From the NCBI RefSeq assembly GCF_002160755.1, contig NZ_NFLE01000040.1:1-37447 (forward strand): a stretch of DNA of 37,447 bases, written 5' to 3'. The notes beneath the pieces are model-generated. The model saw only the letters and a program-made list of their open reading frames with translations. It had not been told where the DNA came from and did not search any database. Shown piece by piece: positions 1 through 7,812 of the stretch (its first letter is position 1; each line of letters starts with the position of its first letter). A program made the translations under genes and the position numbers. Origin of the DNA: Lachnoclostridium sp. An14 (lineage in GTDB: Bacteria; Bacillota; Clostridia; Lachnospirales; Lachnospiraceae).

Positions 1-39
1 ATCCGTCACCGTACTTACAAAATCTAACACTTCTTTCAT
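1..39 (-). CDS. 5' end of an unidentified gene, cut by the window edge
   Basis: An ATG on the minus strand at 37-39 opens a frame of 13 codons (MKEVLDFVSTVTD) that runs off the left edge. It is preceded by a purine-rich ribosome binding site (AAAAGGATGGGATG) and, further up, an extended -10 promoter. The start resembles that of flavin/pyridoxamine-phosphate-oxidase-like proteins, but 13 residues are too few to decide. Confidence 0.5.
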   Translation of the reverse strand, partial: MKEVLDFVSTVTD

Positions 40-62
40 AACATCCCATCCTTTTTTCTTTT

Positions 63-71
63 AGTATACCA
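63..71 (-). promoter_or_regulatory. Extended -10 promoter of the left-edge gene
   Basis: On the minus strand TGGTATACT gives an extended -10 element (TGn plus TATACT), about 25 bases upstream of the ATG at 39. The -35 hexamer at the right distance (ATGAAC) is poor, as is common for extended -10 promoters. Confidence 0.45.
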
Positions 72-143
72 GAAAAAAGACGGATGTTCATAATTTGTTC
101 ATTCGTGCGTTTGTCGTGGATACCACGGCAGGAAACCGGAACA

Positions 144-935
144 TCATTTCCGGAAAATGTCCAGGGCATGGCTGGTGACGCCTGCCAGATCGGGCCGCTC
201 GCAGGTGGCGAAGTGGTAATCCAGATATAACTGGAAGGTTTCGCCGTCCATCCGGTCCACCGCCTCCCGCATAAAGAGGGCGCAGCCGTCGGAGGCCACG
301 TAGTGCAGGCGGGTGACCGGGAAAACGTCCATCAGCTGGTCGATGTCCTCTTTCCGCACCAGTTCAAACAGATCCTTTGGCTGGGAGGAGGCGGCAAAGG
401 TGCGGCCGTCCAGCAGCCCCGTTTTCACGTACTCGGCCACGTCGATGTTGCCCCGGTGGAATCCCTCGTCTAACAGGCAGCCATCGGAGATGACGTAGGC
501 GGCAAAAAGGATGCCCCCAGGCCTGGTGACGCGGATGGCCTCCCGGATGGCCTGCCGCTTGTGGGCCGGTTCGTACAGATGGTACAGCGGCCCCAAAAGC
601 AGGGTGATGTCGTAGGCGTCATCGGGAAAATCGGAGAGATCCAGGGCATTCCCCTGGGTGACGGTCACCGGTTCCCCAGGCAGCGTGTGTTTCCGGAAGA
701 TGTCGATGTTGTGCTCCACCAGCTCCACCGCCTGTACCTCGTAGCCGCGGCGAGCCAGGGCGTGGGAGTAGCGCCCGGTGCCGGCGCCGATTTCCAGGAT
801 CCGGTCTCCCGGTTTTAAGTATTTCTCAATATAGCGCATGGTAGTCAAAAACTCCACGGAGCCGTGGCGGGAGGCCAGTCTTTGGTCTTCGTCGTAGTGG
901 CTGTAGTGGTGGATGAGATAGGAATCGGGATTCAT
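144..935 (-). CDS. Class I SAM-dependent methyltransferase
   Basis: A 263-residue protein with the Rossmann methyltransferase fold. Motif I (ILEIGAGTGRYSHALA) lies near residues 46-61, an acidic loop follows the second strand, and a motif IV-like DITLLLGPLYHLYE segment is near residues 108-121. The last third is specific to the subfamily. The substrate cannot be read from the sequence; small-molecule and toxin-modifying enzymes share this layout. Its ATG overlaps the stop of the upstream TetR-type gene in an ATGA, so the two are translationally coupled, and the regulator may control this enzyme. The fold is near certain, the substrate unknown. Confidence 0.85.
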   Translation of the reverse strand: MNPDSYLIHHYSHYDEDQRLASRHGSVEFLTTMRYIEKYLKPGDRILEIGAGTGRYSHALARRGYEVQAVELVEHNIDIFRKHTLPGEPVTVTQGNALDLSDFPDDAYDITLLLGPLYHLYEPAHKRQAIREAIRVTRPGGILFAAYVISDGCLLDEGFHRGNIDVAEYVKTGLLDGRTFAASSQPKDLFELVRKEDIDQLMDVFPVTRLHYVASDGCALFMREAVDRMDGETFQLYLDYHFATCERPDLAGVTSHALDIFRK

Positions 936-1522
936 AGGGCACCTCCTGGTTCCTCCTGTCTGGCCTGGCGGATCAGGGCGGACAGGAGATGTTCGATCAT
1001 GGCTTTGGCGCAGGCCTCGTCCAGGGACAGCTTTCCCGTGGATGCGAGGACGGCCATACCGTGGGCGTAGAGGAACAGGTCCAGAAAAACGGCCTTTCCC
1101 TGTTCCGGTTCGAGGCCGGTCTGCCTGGCAAATTCCACCGCTTTTTTCTCATTTTCCGGCTCCCGGTAAAAGTCGCCGGGGGCCTTCATATCCAGATCCA
1201 TGTCACTTAGAAACAGCAGCCGGAACAGATGGGTTTCCTCTCTGGCAAACTGAATGTAGGAGAGAGGGAAGTACAGCGCGGGGGAAACGGCGGCCCGGCG
1301 GCCATACCTTTCCGCGTAAGCGCTGTAAAAGGTGAAGGCAAAGTCTAAAAACTCCCGTTTCAGCCCGTTCATGCCCTCATAGCAGGTAAAAATGGGGCGG
1401 GTGGAGCAGGAAAGCCGGCTGGCGATGCTGCGGGCGTTAACGGCATCAAAGCCCCTTTCCCTGGTGATGTCCAGGACGGCGTTTAGGATCATGTCTTTGG
1501 TGATTTTTGGGGTGGGCGGCAT
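932..1522 (-). CDS. TetR/AcrR family transcriptional regulator
   Basis: A 196-residue regulator. The N-terminal helix-turn-helix covers about residues 5-50 (DMILNAVLDITRERGF, then ARSIASRLSCSTRPIF), followed by a helical ligand-binding domain typical of TetR proteins. I chose the ATG at 1522 because GGAAAGGAG stands just upstream. A longer in-frame reading back to 1771 would overlap the histidine kinase and has no such site. The gene is coupled by ATGA overlap to the methyltransferase downstream. A perfect palindrome over the probable -10 suggests autorepression. The ligand is unknown. Confidence 0.85.
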   Translation of the reverse strand: MPPTPKITKDMILNAVLDITRERGFDAVNARSIASRLSCSTRPIFTCYEGMNGLKREFLDFAFTFYSAYAERYGRRAAVSPALYFPLSYIQFAREETHLFRLLFLSDMDLDMKAPGDFYREPENEKKAVEFARQTGLEPEQGKAVFLDLFLYAHGMAVLASTGKLSLDEACAKAMIEHLLSALIRQARQEEPGGAL

Positions 1523-1590
1523 TGTGGGGCTCCTTTCCGGGGGGATGGTGGAAAATAAAAGGGGATGATATATTACAAATGTTATGTAAC

Positions 1591-1620
1591 TATTGTTGCA
1601 CAATAAGAAACAGTTGTCAA
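1591..1620 (-). promoter_or_regulatory. Promoter and palindromic operator of the TetR-type gene
   Basis: On the minus strand TTGACA (1615-1620) is followed after 17 bases by AACAAT (1592-1597). The perfect palindrome TATTGT-TGC-ACAATA (1591-1605) covers the -10. A TetR dimer bound here would block RNA polymerase. A second small palindrome, GTTATGTAAC, lies at 1581-1590. Confidence 0.55.
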
Positions 1621-1663
1621 GAGGGAAACGCCCCGGCGCCATCTCCGCCAGGGCGTTTTCCTC
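1621..1663 (-). terminator. Hairpin downstream of the histidine kinase
   Basis: Arms 1621-1633 and 1651-1663 pair over 13 bases with one mismatch, just past the kinase stop codon. The T-run on the minus strand is weak (TTTCCCTC), so termination may be partial, allowing some read-through into the TetR-type gene. Confidence 0.5.
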
Positions 1664-1671
1664 CCACTCCG

Positions 1672-3087
1672 TCACCCTTCCTTCTTCAAGGGCAGCCGCA
1701 CCGTAAAAAAGTTCCGTTTCACGCCGTCGGTGGAGGCGCTTATTTTTCCGCCGTGTTCGGCGGTGATGCACTGGGCGATGGAGAGGCCCAGGCCAAAGCC
1801 GGTCACGGAGCCCCGGGAGGGGTCCGCCCGGTAGAACCGGTGGAATAGCTGGCCCAGCTCCTCCGGGGCCAGGGGCGTTCCCTCGTTGGCCACCGTGAGC
1901 ACCGCCTCGGAGCCCTCCCGTTTCAGGCAGGCCTCAATGGAGGTGCCTTCGGCGCTGTACTTGCAGCCGTTGTCCAGAAGGATGGAAAGGAGCTGCCGCA
2001 GCTTTCCCTCGTCCCCCTTTACGGTGATGTCCGGCTCAATGGCCCCGGAAATGGATTTCCCCATCTCGAAGGCCAGGGGCTCAAAGGTGGAAATACAGCT
2101 CTCCGCCAGGTAGCTGAAATCCACGGGAGTGAGGGAGGACGGCGCCGGCCGTCCCTGGTAGTCGCTGCGGGCCAGCTGCAAAAGCCCTTCCGTCAGCTGT
2201 TTCATCCTCCCTGCCTCGGAGTGGATGTGGTCAATCCGCCGCCGGTCGTTCCCGTCCTGGATGTGAGGGGACTGCTTAAGGAGGCTGATGTTGGAGAGGA
2301 TCACGGTGAGGGGGGTCTTCAGCTCATGGGAGGCGTCAGACACAAACTGCTGCTCCATTTTCCAGGCCTGGTCGATGGGCCTGGTGATCCACCGGGACAG
2401 GAGGATGGAGAAGGCGAAAAAGGCAGCCAGGGAGAGGACGCCGATGACGGCGGAGTGGAAAACCTGGCTCCGCAGGGCGTACTGCTCCTGGTAAATGTCG
2501 GCGAACACGTAGCGCGTCGTCCCGTCCGGCCCTGTGGGCCCCCGGAGACAGCGCAGGTTTAACTCCTTTAAGATTCCCAGATCTTCCGGCATGGCGTCCG
2601 CCAGGCTGGTGAGGGAGGAAATGTCCGCCTCCTCCAGGTGGAAAATGCGGTTTTCCACAGTCTGAACCGTCCCGTCGGACCGCTTTTCCACTACGAGAAT
2701 GGGGAAATGGCGGTCGGGAGGGGACTGGGTTTCCGTCTCCTGGCGCCTGGAGGTTTCCGGCGCGGCACCGGCGGCCGGTTTGTTTTCCAGATTCCCCGGT
2801 TCCAGGCTGTTTTCCCCATTTTCCCCGGTTCCTTCGCCCAATTCGTTTGTTTCGTTTTCCGCCGGGAAATCCGCCTCCCGTTCTTCTGGCCGCTCCCTGT
2901 CTGTCCTACGCCCGCCTCCGGCAAAGGGCGTATAGCTGTCCTTCAGCTCCATCTGCAAAATCCCCATGCTCTGGTGCTCAAAGTTCGCTTTGGTGGAGAA
3001 ATACAGGGTGGTAAAGATAATCCCCAAGAATACGGCAGCCGTGGCGGTGAGGATCGCCACGAACTTCCACCGCAGCCGCCGGATCAT
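1672..3087 (-). CDS. Two-component sensor histidine kinase
   Basis: A 471-residue membrane kinase. Membrane segments lie near residues 8-29 and 210-235 and flank an extracellular region. That region contains a long, very acidic, low-complexity stretch (roughly residues 55-120). The H-box FVSDASHELKTPLTVI carries the phosphorylated His near residue 252. The N box (LLSILLDNGCKYS) and G boxes (GFGLGLSIA) are intact, so it should be active. Its ATG overlaps the response regulator stop in an ATGA, giving a regulator-kinase operon. The divergent neighbours (SLH protein and MacAB-type exporter) suggest an envelope or antimicrobial-peptide signal, which is inference from context. Confidence 0.93.
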   Translation of the reverse strand: MIRRLRWKFVAILTATAAVFLGIIFTTLYFSTKANFEHQSMGILQMELKDSYTPFAGGGRRTDRERPEEREADFPAENETNELGEGTGENGENSLEPGNLENKPAAGAAPETSRRQETETQSPPDRHFPILVVEKRSDGTVQTVENRIFHLEEADISSLTSLADAMPEDLGILKELNLRCLRGPTGPDGTTRYVFADIYQEQYALRSQVFHSAVIGVLSLAAFFAFSILLSRWITRPIDQAWKMEQQFVSDASHELKTPLTVILSNISLLKQSPHIQDGNDRRRIDHIHSEAGRMKQLTEGLLQLARSDYQGRPAPSSLTPVDFSYLAESCISTFEPLAFEMGKSISGAIEPDITVKGDEGKLRQLLSILLDNGCKYSAEGTSIEACLKREGSEAVLTVANEGTPLAPEELGQLFHRFYRADPSRGSVTGFGLGLSIAQCITAEHGGKISASTDGVKRNFFTVRLPLKKEG

Positions 3088-3758
3088 CTGCCGTCCTCCA
3101 GGGTGTAGCCAATGTTGCGCGCCACCCGAACCGTCACGGAGGACTGGAGCAGGGCCAGCTTTTTGCGGATAAAGGAGACGTAGGCCTCCACGCTGTTGGC
3201 GTTTACGCTGGAATCGTAGCCCCAGATTTTTAAAAGCAGGGTCTCCTTGGGGATAAAGCAGCCTGCGTTTTTAAACAGGATGGTGAGCATTTCCAGCTCC
3301 TTGGAGCTTAAGGTTACGTTTTTTTCGCCCCGGGAGAGCTGAGAGGAGGCGGGATTTAAGGTCAGGTCGCCGAAGGTCAAAAGCTCCGGCACGATGGCAG
3401 GCTGGCGGCGCAGAATGGTGCGCAGGCAGGCCAAAAGCTCCTGGTTTTCAAAGGGTTTGGTCAGGTAGTAGTCCGCCCCGGAGTCCAGCCCCTGGACCCG
3501 GTCGGCCAGCTCTCCCCGGGCGGTGAGCATGAGCACCGGCACCATGCTTCCGCCGGCCCGCAGGGACCGCAGCACCTGAAAACCGTTCATCTGGGGCAGC
3601 ATCACGTCCAGGATCACCCCGTCATAGATGCCGCTTTTTGCCAGCTCCAGGCCGTCGTTTCCATTAAACGCCAGATCCGCCTGGTAGCCGGACTGGCCCA
3701 AGAGATCCTTCAGGGTGAGGGCCAGCCGTTTTTCATCCTCCACAATCAAAATTCTCAT
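3084..3758 (-). CDS. OmpR/PhoB family response regulator
   Basis: A 224-residue regulator. The receiver domain (1-115) has the acidic pair ED at 7-8, the phospho-acceptor Asp51 (ILDVMLPQMNGF) and the conserved Lys in LTKPF. The C-terminal winged helix (about 128-222) has the usual SKELEMLTIL and VEAYVSFIRKKL helices. It is the first gene of an operon with the sensor kinase. The palindrome at 3860-3912, made of CTGAAA half-sites spaced 11 bp apart, is a natural candidate for its binding site. It probably controls its own operon and the divergent SLH/MacAB genes. Confidence 0.93.
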   Translation of the reverse strand: MRILIVEDEKRLALTLKDLLGQSGYQADLAFNGNDGLELAKSGIYDGVILDVMLPQMNGFQVLRSLRAGGSMVPVLMLTARGELADRVQGLDSGADYYLTKPFENQELLACLRTILRRQPAIVPELLTFGDLTLNPASSQLSRGEKNVTLSSKELEMLTILFKNAGCFIPKETLLLKIWGYDSSVNANSVEAYVSFIRKKLALLQSSVTVRVARNIGYTLEDGR

Positions 3759-3859
3759 CGCATTCTCCGTTTCCCCGCCGCGGACGGCGGATCGTATGTG
3801 TAAGGCCTGTATGCACAGAGGCCTCTTGTTTCATAGTTGTCCTTACTATAATATAACAC

Positions 3860-3912
3860 GCTGAAAGGAACCTGAAATCTGAACTTTTTGTGAATTTCAG
3901 GTTCCTTTCAGC
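3860..3912. promoter_or_regulatory. 19-bp perfect palindrome, candidate response-regulator operator
   Basis: Arms 3860-3878 and 3894-3912 are perfect inverted copies separated by 15 bases. Each arm contains two direct CTGAAA copies whose starts are 11 bp apart (3861 and 3872; mirrored at 3895 and 3906). This is the geometry bound by OmpR/PhoB dimers. TATATT -10-like hexamers flank it on both sides (minus strand 3850-3855, plus strand 3922-3927). It sits between the regulator gene and the operon it would control. Confidence 0.6.
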
Positions 3913-3964
3913 TTGGAAAACTATATTGGTTCCGAGAACAGGAGTTATGAACGGAAATGATGTT

Positions 3965-4164
3965 GGGGTCAAAAGGGATTCTGCCCCCTTTGATACCGGA
4001 TTGTTTCGCACTACGTGCTCCCGCAATCCTAGGAAACATTCATAATCCGCTCATTTTTCTACGAAAAATGGTTGCTTATTCATGTTTTTGGCGGGTTCCA
4101 AGGTCAAAAATCCTCTTGCAAGTAAGCTTGCATCGGATTTCCAACCTTTTGACCCCGGTATCAA
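3965..4164 (+). repeat. About 200-nt multi-hairpin element with terminal inverted repeats (MITE-like or structured leader)
   Basis: The ends GGGGTCAAAAGG (3965-3976) and CCTTTTGACCCC (4145-4156) are perfect inverted repeats. A second pair, TTGATACCGG (3990-3999) and CCGGTATCAA (4155-4164), overlaps them. Three local hairpins lie inside: GGATTG..GCAC-TAC-GTGC..CAATCC (3998-4029), CATTTTTC-TAC-GAAAAATG (4052-4070) and AAATCC..GCAAG-TAAG-CTTGC..GGATTT (4108-4140). The whole element ends about 30 bases before the SLH gene start. It may be a miniature transposon-like repeat or part of the mRNA leader. Confidence 0.6.
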
Positions 4165-4196
4165 GGAAATCTGTGAACGAGAGGAGCAGTAATCAT

Positions 4197-5294
4197 ATGA
4201 AAAGACAGATCGCGGCGCTTTCCCTGGCAGCCGTTTCAGCGGTAACGGCGGTGGCGATGCCTATGGAGGCGGAGGCGTCCACTAATTTTGAGTTGAGGAA
4301 GAAAGTGATCGGAATCTCCGGCATCATGGGGATCACCGACGTATACAGCAATGTGACCAGGGCACAGTTTGCGGAAATGCTGGTGAACGCCTCGGAGTAC
4401 CGCAACACCACCTCTAACCACAGCACGGTGTCAGTATTTTCAGACGTGCCCAAGGAGAACCAGTACGCCTCCTACGTGCGCATTGCCGCTAACAATGAGT
4501 GGATGACAGGCTATCTGGGGGGCGTGTTCCGCCCAGACCAGTACATCACCCTGCAGGAGGCGGCCAGAGGGGTACTGGCCCTCTTAGGCTACACCAACGA
4601 GGACTTCACCGGCGATCAGATCGGCGGCCGCATGAGTATGTTTGAATACCTGGATTTAAACGACGACATCGGGAAAAGCGCCGCGGACACCCTGACAAAG
4701 GAGGACTGCATCAACCTCTTTTACAACCTCTTAAAGACCCAGCCGAAAAACGGAAACGGCATCTATGGCCAGGTGCTGGGCTGCGAGCTCACCTCCGACG
4801 GGGAGATTAACCCTCTGGCCATGGCGGACTACAGCTTAAAGGGGCCGAAGGTGGTCACCGACTGGAGCCGTTTCGTGGAGGATATGCCCTTCGGCATGAG
4901 CGACGCCAACTTCTTCGTAAACGGCTACGGGGTGGAGATGGAGACCTTTAAATCCTATTTAAACACCGGATACCTGGTGATCTATTATAATCCCAGCTCC
5001 AAGACGGTCTGGGCCTACAGCGAGATGGCGGACGGGGAGTCCGACCGGAACGTGGCAAACGGCTATATCACCCACATTTACTACAATTCCTCCGACGTGA
5101 TGACCCCCACGGAGGTGGAGTTAGACAACGGGGACCGGTTCCTGCTTTCCACCTCGGAAATGCAGTTCGCCTTCTCCATGTACGGCTCCATCGAGGTGGG
5201 AGACCGGATCACCCTCATCTACACCATTTCCACCAGCGGAAATGACGAGGAGACCTACACGGTGGTGGATTACGTGGACGGCGATGTGGACTGA
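4197..5294 (+). CDS. SLH-domain (S-layer homology) exported protein
   Basis: A 365-residue exported protein. A signal peptide (residues 1-27, ending MEAEA) is followed by two SLH-type repeats. The first is near residues 35-65 (ITDVYSNVTRAQFAEML) and the second near 80-130 (VFSDVPKENQYASYVRIAA). SLH domains bind pyruvylated wall polymers. The last 200 residues match no domain I can name. The ATG at 4197 is chosen for its GAGAGGAGCAG ribosome site and the signal peptide; longer readings would run through the hairpin element. It heads an operon with the MacA-like adaptor (30-bp gap), ABC ATPase and permease, so it may be a wall-anchored partner of the exporter. Confidence 0.85.
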   Translation: MKRQIAALSLAAVSAVTAVAMPMEAEASTNFELRKKVIGISGIMGITDVYSNVTRAQFAEMLVNASEYRNTTSNHSTVSVFSDVPKENQYASYVRIAANNEWMTGYLGGVFRPDQYITLQEAARGVLALLGYTNEDFTGDQIGGRMSMFEYLDLNDDIGKSAADTLTKEDCINLFYNLLKTQPKNGNGIYGQVLGCELTSDGEINPLAMADYSLKGPKVVTDWSRFVEDMPFGMSDANFFVNGYGVEMETFKSYLNTGYLVIYYNPSSKTVWAYSEMADGESDRNVANGYITHIYYNSSDVMTPTEVELDNGDRFLLSTSEMQFAFSMYGSIEVGDRITLIYTISTSGNDEETYTVVDYVDGDVD

Positions 5295-5323
5295 TGGAAA
5301 TCGAAACAGGGAGCGCATAGATT

Positions 5324-7093
5324 ATGGATATGAAAAAAATCATGTTTTTTAAGAAAACCCCGGAACCGCGTGGGGAACAGACGGAACATCAGAATCCGGA
5401 AAAGAAAAAAGGAAAGAAGAAGGGGAGAAAAAAGGTGCTCATCGTTGCCGGAGTGGCGGTGGCGGCGGGAATTGTGGCGCTGGCGTTTCTGCTGCAGAGA
5501 AAGCAGACGGCAGGCAGCGGCGCGGCCGCGGAGCAGAAGACGGCCATGGTGCAACGCCAGACCATTACCTCCACCTTATCCGCCTCCGGCAGCCTGGAGG
5601 CCAAGGATTCCTACAGCATCACTTCCCTGGTGGAGGGCGAGGTGCTGACGGCGGATTTTGAGGAGGGGGATCAGGTGACGGAGGGCCAGGTGCTCTACCA
5701 GATCGACAGCTCCTCCATGGAATCCCAGTTAAATTCCGCAAGCAACAGCCTGGAACGGGCCAGAGAGGACTACCAGGACGCCCTGGCGGACTACAATGAG
5801 GCCCAGTCCCTCTTTTCTGGGAACACCTACAAGTCCACCAGAACGGGCTACATCAAAAACCTCTACATCCAGGCGGGAGACCGGGTGAGCGGCCAGACCA
5901 CGGTGGCGGATGTCTACGACGACAAGGTGATGAAACTGAAGGTGCCGTTTTTAGCCGGAGACGCCCAGGCCATCGCCCCCGGCTCGGAGTGTGCCATCAC
6001 CCTGACAGACACCGGGGAAATGCTCACCGGCACCGTCACCTCCGTCTCCAACATGGATGAGACCATCACCGGCGGCCGCATTGTGCGCTACGTCCACGTG
6101 GAGGCGGTCAATCCAGGAGGACTCACCACCGCCCACACCGCCGTGGTGACCGTGGGAGATCTCACCTGCAGCGAGGAGGGCACCTTTGAGCCGTCGGTGG
6201 AGACCACCATGTCGGCGGAGGATTTAAATTCCTCCGTGGAGATCGAGGCCCTTCTGGTGGCGGAGGGGGATTACGTGACCGTGGGAACGCCCCTGTTTCG
6301 CATGACCGCCAGCTCTGCGGATAAGCTGATGAGAAACTACGAGAGCAGCCTGGATTCTGCCCAGCAGCAGGTGGAGAACGCGGAAAACAGCATTGAGACC
6401 ACCCAGGACAACTACGACAACTACACCATCACCGCCCCCATTTCCGGCCAGGTGATCACGAAGAATGTGAACGCGGGAGAGACCATCAGCCGGGATTCCA
6501 ACTCAGAGGCCACCCTGGCGGTGATCTACGACCTGTCTGCCCTGACCTTTGAGATGTCCATCGACGAGATGGATATTAAGAGCGTGGAGGTGGGACAGAA
6601 GGTGGAAATCGTGGCGGACGCCTTTGAAAACGAGACTTTCACCGGCACGGTGACCAATGTAAGCATCAACGGCTCCTACTCCAACGGCGTCACCAACTAC
6701 CCCGTAACCGTGACCTTAGACGACGCGGGGGAGCTGATCCCCGGTATGAACGTCACCGGCACCATCCTCTTAGACGAGGCGGAGGACGTACTGGCCATCC
6801 CGGCAGACTCCCTGATGCGGGGCAACCGGGTGTACGTAAAGGACGCCTCCGCGGCGGAGGAGCCGGGAGTTCCCGCCGGATTTAAGAGCGTGGAGGTGGA
6901 AACGGGCCTCATCAGCGACCAGTATGTGGAGATCGTGAGCGGCCTCTCCGAGGGCGACGAGGTCTACGTGGATGAATCCACCGTCAGCGAAGGCAATACC
7001 ATGATGCCCATGGGCGGCATGGGCGGTATGGGAGGTGCCCCCGGCGGCGGTATGGGCGGCGCTCCCGGCGGTGGCGGCGGCCCCAGAAGATAG
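5324..7093 (+). CDS. MacA/HlyD-like periplasmic-adaptor-type subunit of an ABC exporter
   Basis: A 589-residue membrane-fusion protein. A basic cytosolic stretch (about residues 20-40) precedes one membrane helix (VLIVAGVAVAAGIVALAFLL, near 38-57). Lipoyl/barrel-sandwich halves follow (SGSLEAKDSYSITSLVEGEV and ITAPISGQVITKNVNAGE), separated by coiled-coil segments, then a beta-barrel domain. The region is longer than in classical MacA because there appear to be two hairpin/lipoyl parts. The last 35 residues are a Gly/Met/Pro tail (MGGMGGMGG and related repeats). It lies between the SLH gene and the ABC ATPase, 11 bases before the latter, and would link permease and cell wall. Confidence 0.87.
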   Translation: MDMKKIMFFKKTPEPRGEQTEHQNPEKKKGKKKGRKKVLIVAGVAVAAGIVALAFLLQRKQTAGSGAAAEQKTAMVQRQTITSTLSASGSLEAKDSYSITSLVEGEVLTADFEEGDQVTEGQVLYQIDSSSMESQLNSASNSLERAREDYQDALADYNEAQSLFSGNTYKSTRTGYIKNLYIQAGDRVSGQTTVADVYDDKVMKLKVPFLAGDAQAIAPGSECAITLTDTGEMLTGTVTSVSNMDETITGGRIVRYVHVEAVNPGGLTTAHTAVVTVGDLTCSEEGTFEPSVETTMSAEDLNSSVEIEALLVAEGDYVTVGTPLFRMTASSADKLMRNYESSLDSAQQQVENAENSIETTQDNYDNYTITAPISGQVITKNVNAGETISRDSNSEATLAVIYDLSALTFEMSIDEMDIKSVEVGQKVEIVADAFENETFTGTVTNVSINGSYSNGVTNYPVTVTLDDAGELIPGMNVTGTILLDEAEDVLAIPADSLMRGNRVYVKDASAAEEPGVPAGFKSVEVETGLISDQYVEIVSGLSEGDEVYVDESTVSEGNTMMPMGGMGGMGGAPGGGMGGAPGGGGGPRR

Positions 7094-7104
7094 GAGGTGC
7101 CGTC

Positions 7105-7812
7105 ATGGGAGAAGCACTCATTGAATTAAAAGACATTTATAAGATTTATCAGATGGGAGACGAGGAGGTGCGGGCCAACGACGGCATCACCCTCACCATC
7201 TACAAGGGAGAATTCGTGGCCATTGTGGGAAAGTCCGGCAGCGGGAAGTCCACCCTGATGAATATCATCGGGGCCCTGGACGTCCCCACGGACGGCTCCT
7301 ACTACCTGGGCGGGGAGGACGTAAGCGATATGTCTGACGACCAGCTGGCCGCCATCCGCAACCGGATGATCGGGTTCATTTTCCAGCAGTACAACCTGCT
7401 GCCGAAGCTGAACCTTCTGGAAAACGTGGAGCTGCCCCTCCTCTACGCCGGTGTGGGCCGGGAGGAGCGGCAGGAGCGGGCCATGAAATCCCTGGAGAGG
7501 GTGGGCCTTAAGGAAAAGTGGAGGAATATGCCGAACCAGCTCTCCGGCGGCCAGCAGCAGCGGGTGTCCATCGCCCGCGCCCTGGCGGGGGACCCCTCTC
7601 TGATTTTAGCCGACGAGCCCACCGGCGCCCTGGATTCCAGGACCAGCAGGGAGGTGCTGGATTTCTTAAAACAGCTCAACCAGGAGGGCAACACCATCGT
7701 GATGATCACCCACGACAATTCCATCGCCGTGGAGGCGAAACGGGTGGTGCGCATCTACGACGGAAAGATCAATTTTGACGGGGAAGTGGAGGACTATGCT
7801 GCAATCATTTAA
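7105..7812 (+). CDS. MacB/LolD-type ABC transporter ATP-binding protein
   Basis: A 235-residue ATPase with all expected motifs: Walker A GKSGSGKST (near residue 42), Q-loop FIFQQYN, signature LSGGQQQR, Walker B LILADEP and the H-loop ITHD. It has the sequence pattern of the MacB/LolD group, which powers conformational strokes of FtsX-like permeases rather than classical substrate transport. The ribosome site AGGAGGTG precedes the ATG. Its end overlaps the permease start by 17 bases, so the two are co-translated. Confidence 0.95.
   Translation: MGEALIELKDIYKIYQMGDEEVRANDGITLTIYKGEFVAIVGKSGSGKSTLMNIIGALDVPTDGSYYLGGEDVSDMSDDQLAAIRNRMIGFIFQQYNLLPKLNLLENVELPLLYAGVGREERQERAMKSLERVGLKEKWRNMPNQLSGGQQQRVSIARALAGDPSLILADEPTGALDSRTSREVLDFLKQLNQEGNTIVMITHDNSIAVEAKRVVRIYDGKINFDGEVEDYAAII

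Noticed and set aside
3957-4196. 80-residue N-terminal extension of the SLH protein
   Set aside because: It runs through the hairpin element, lacks a ribosome site, and would hide the obvious signal peptide that starts at 4197.
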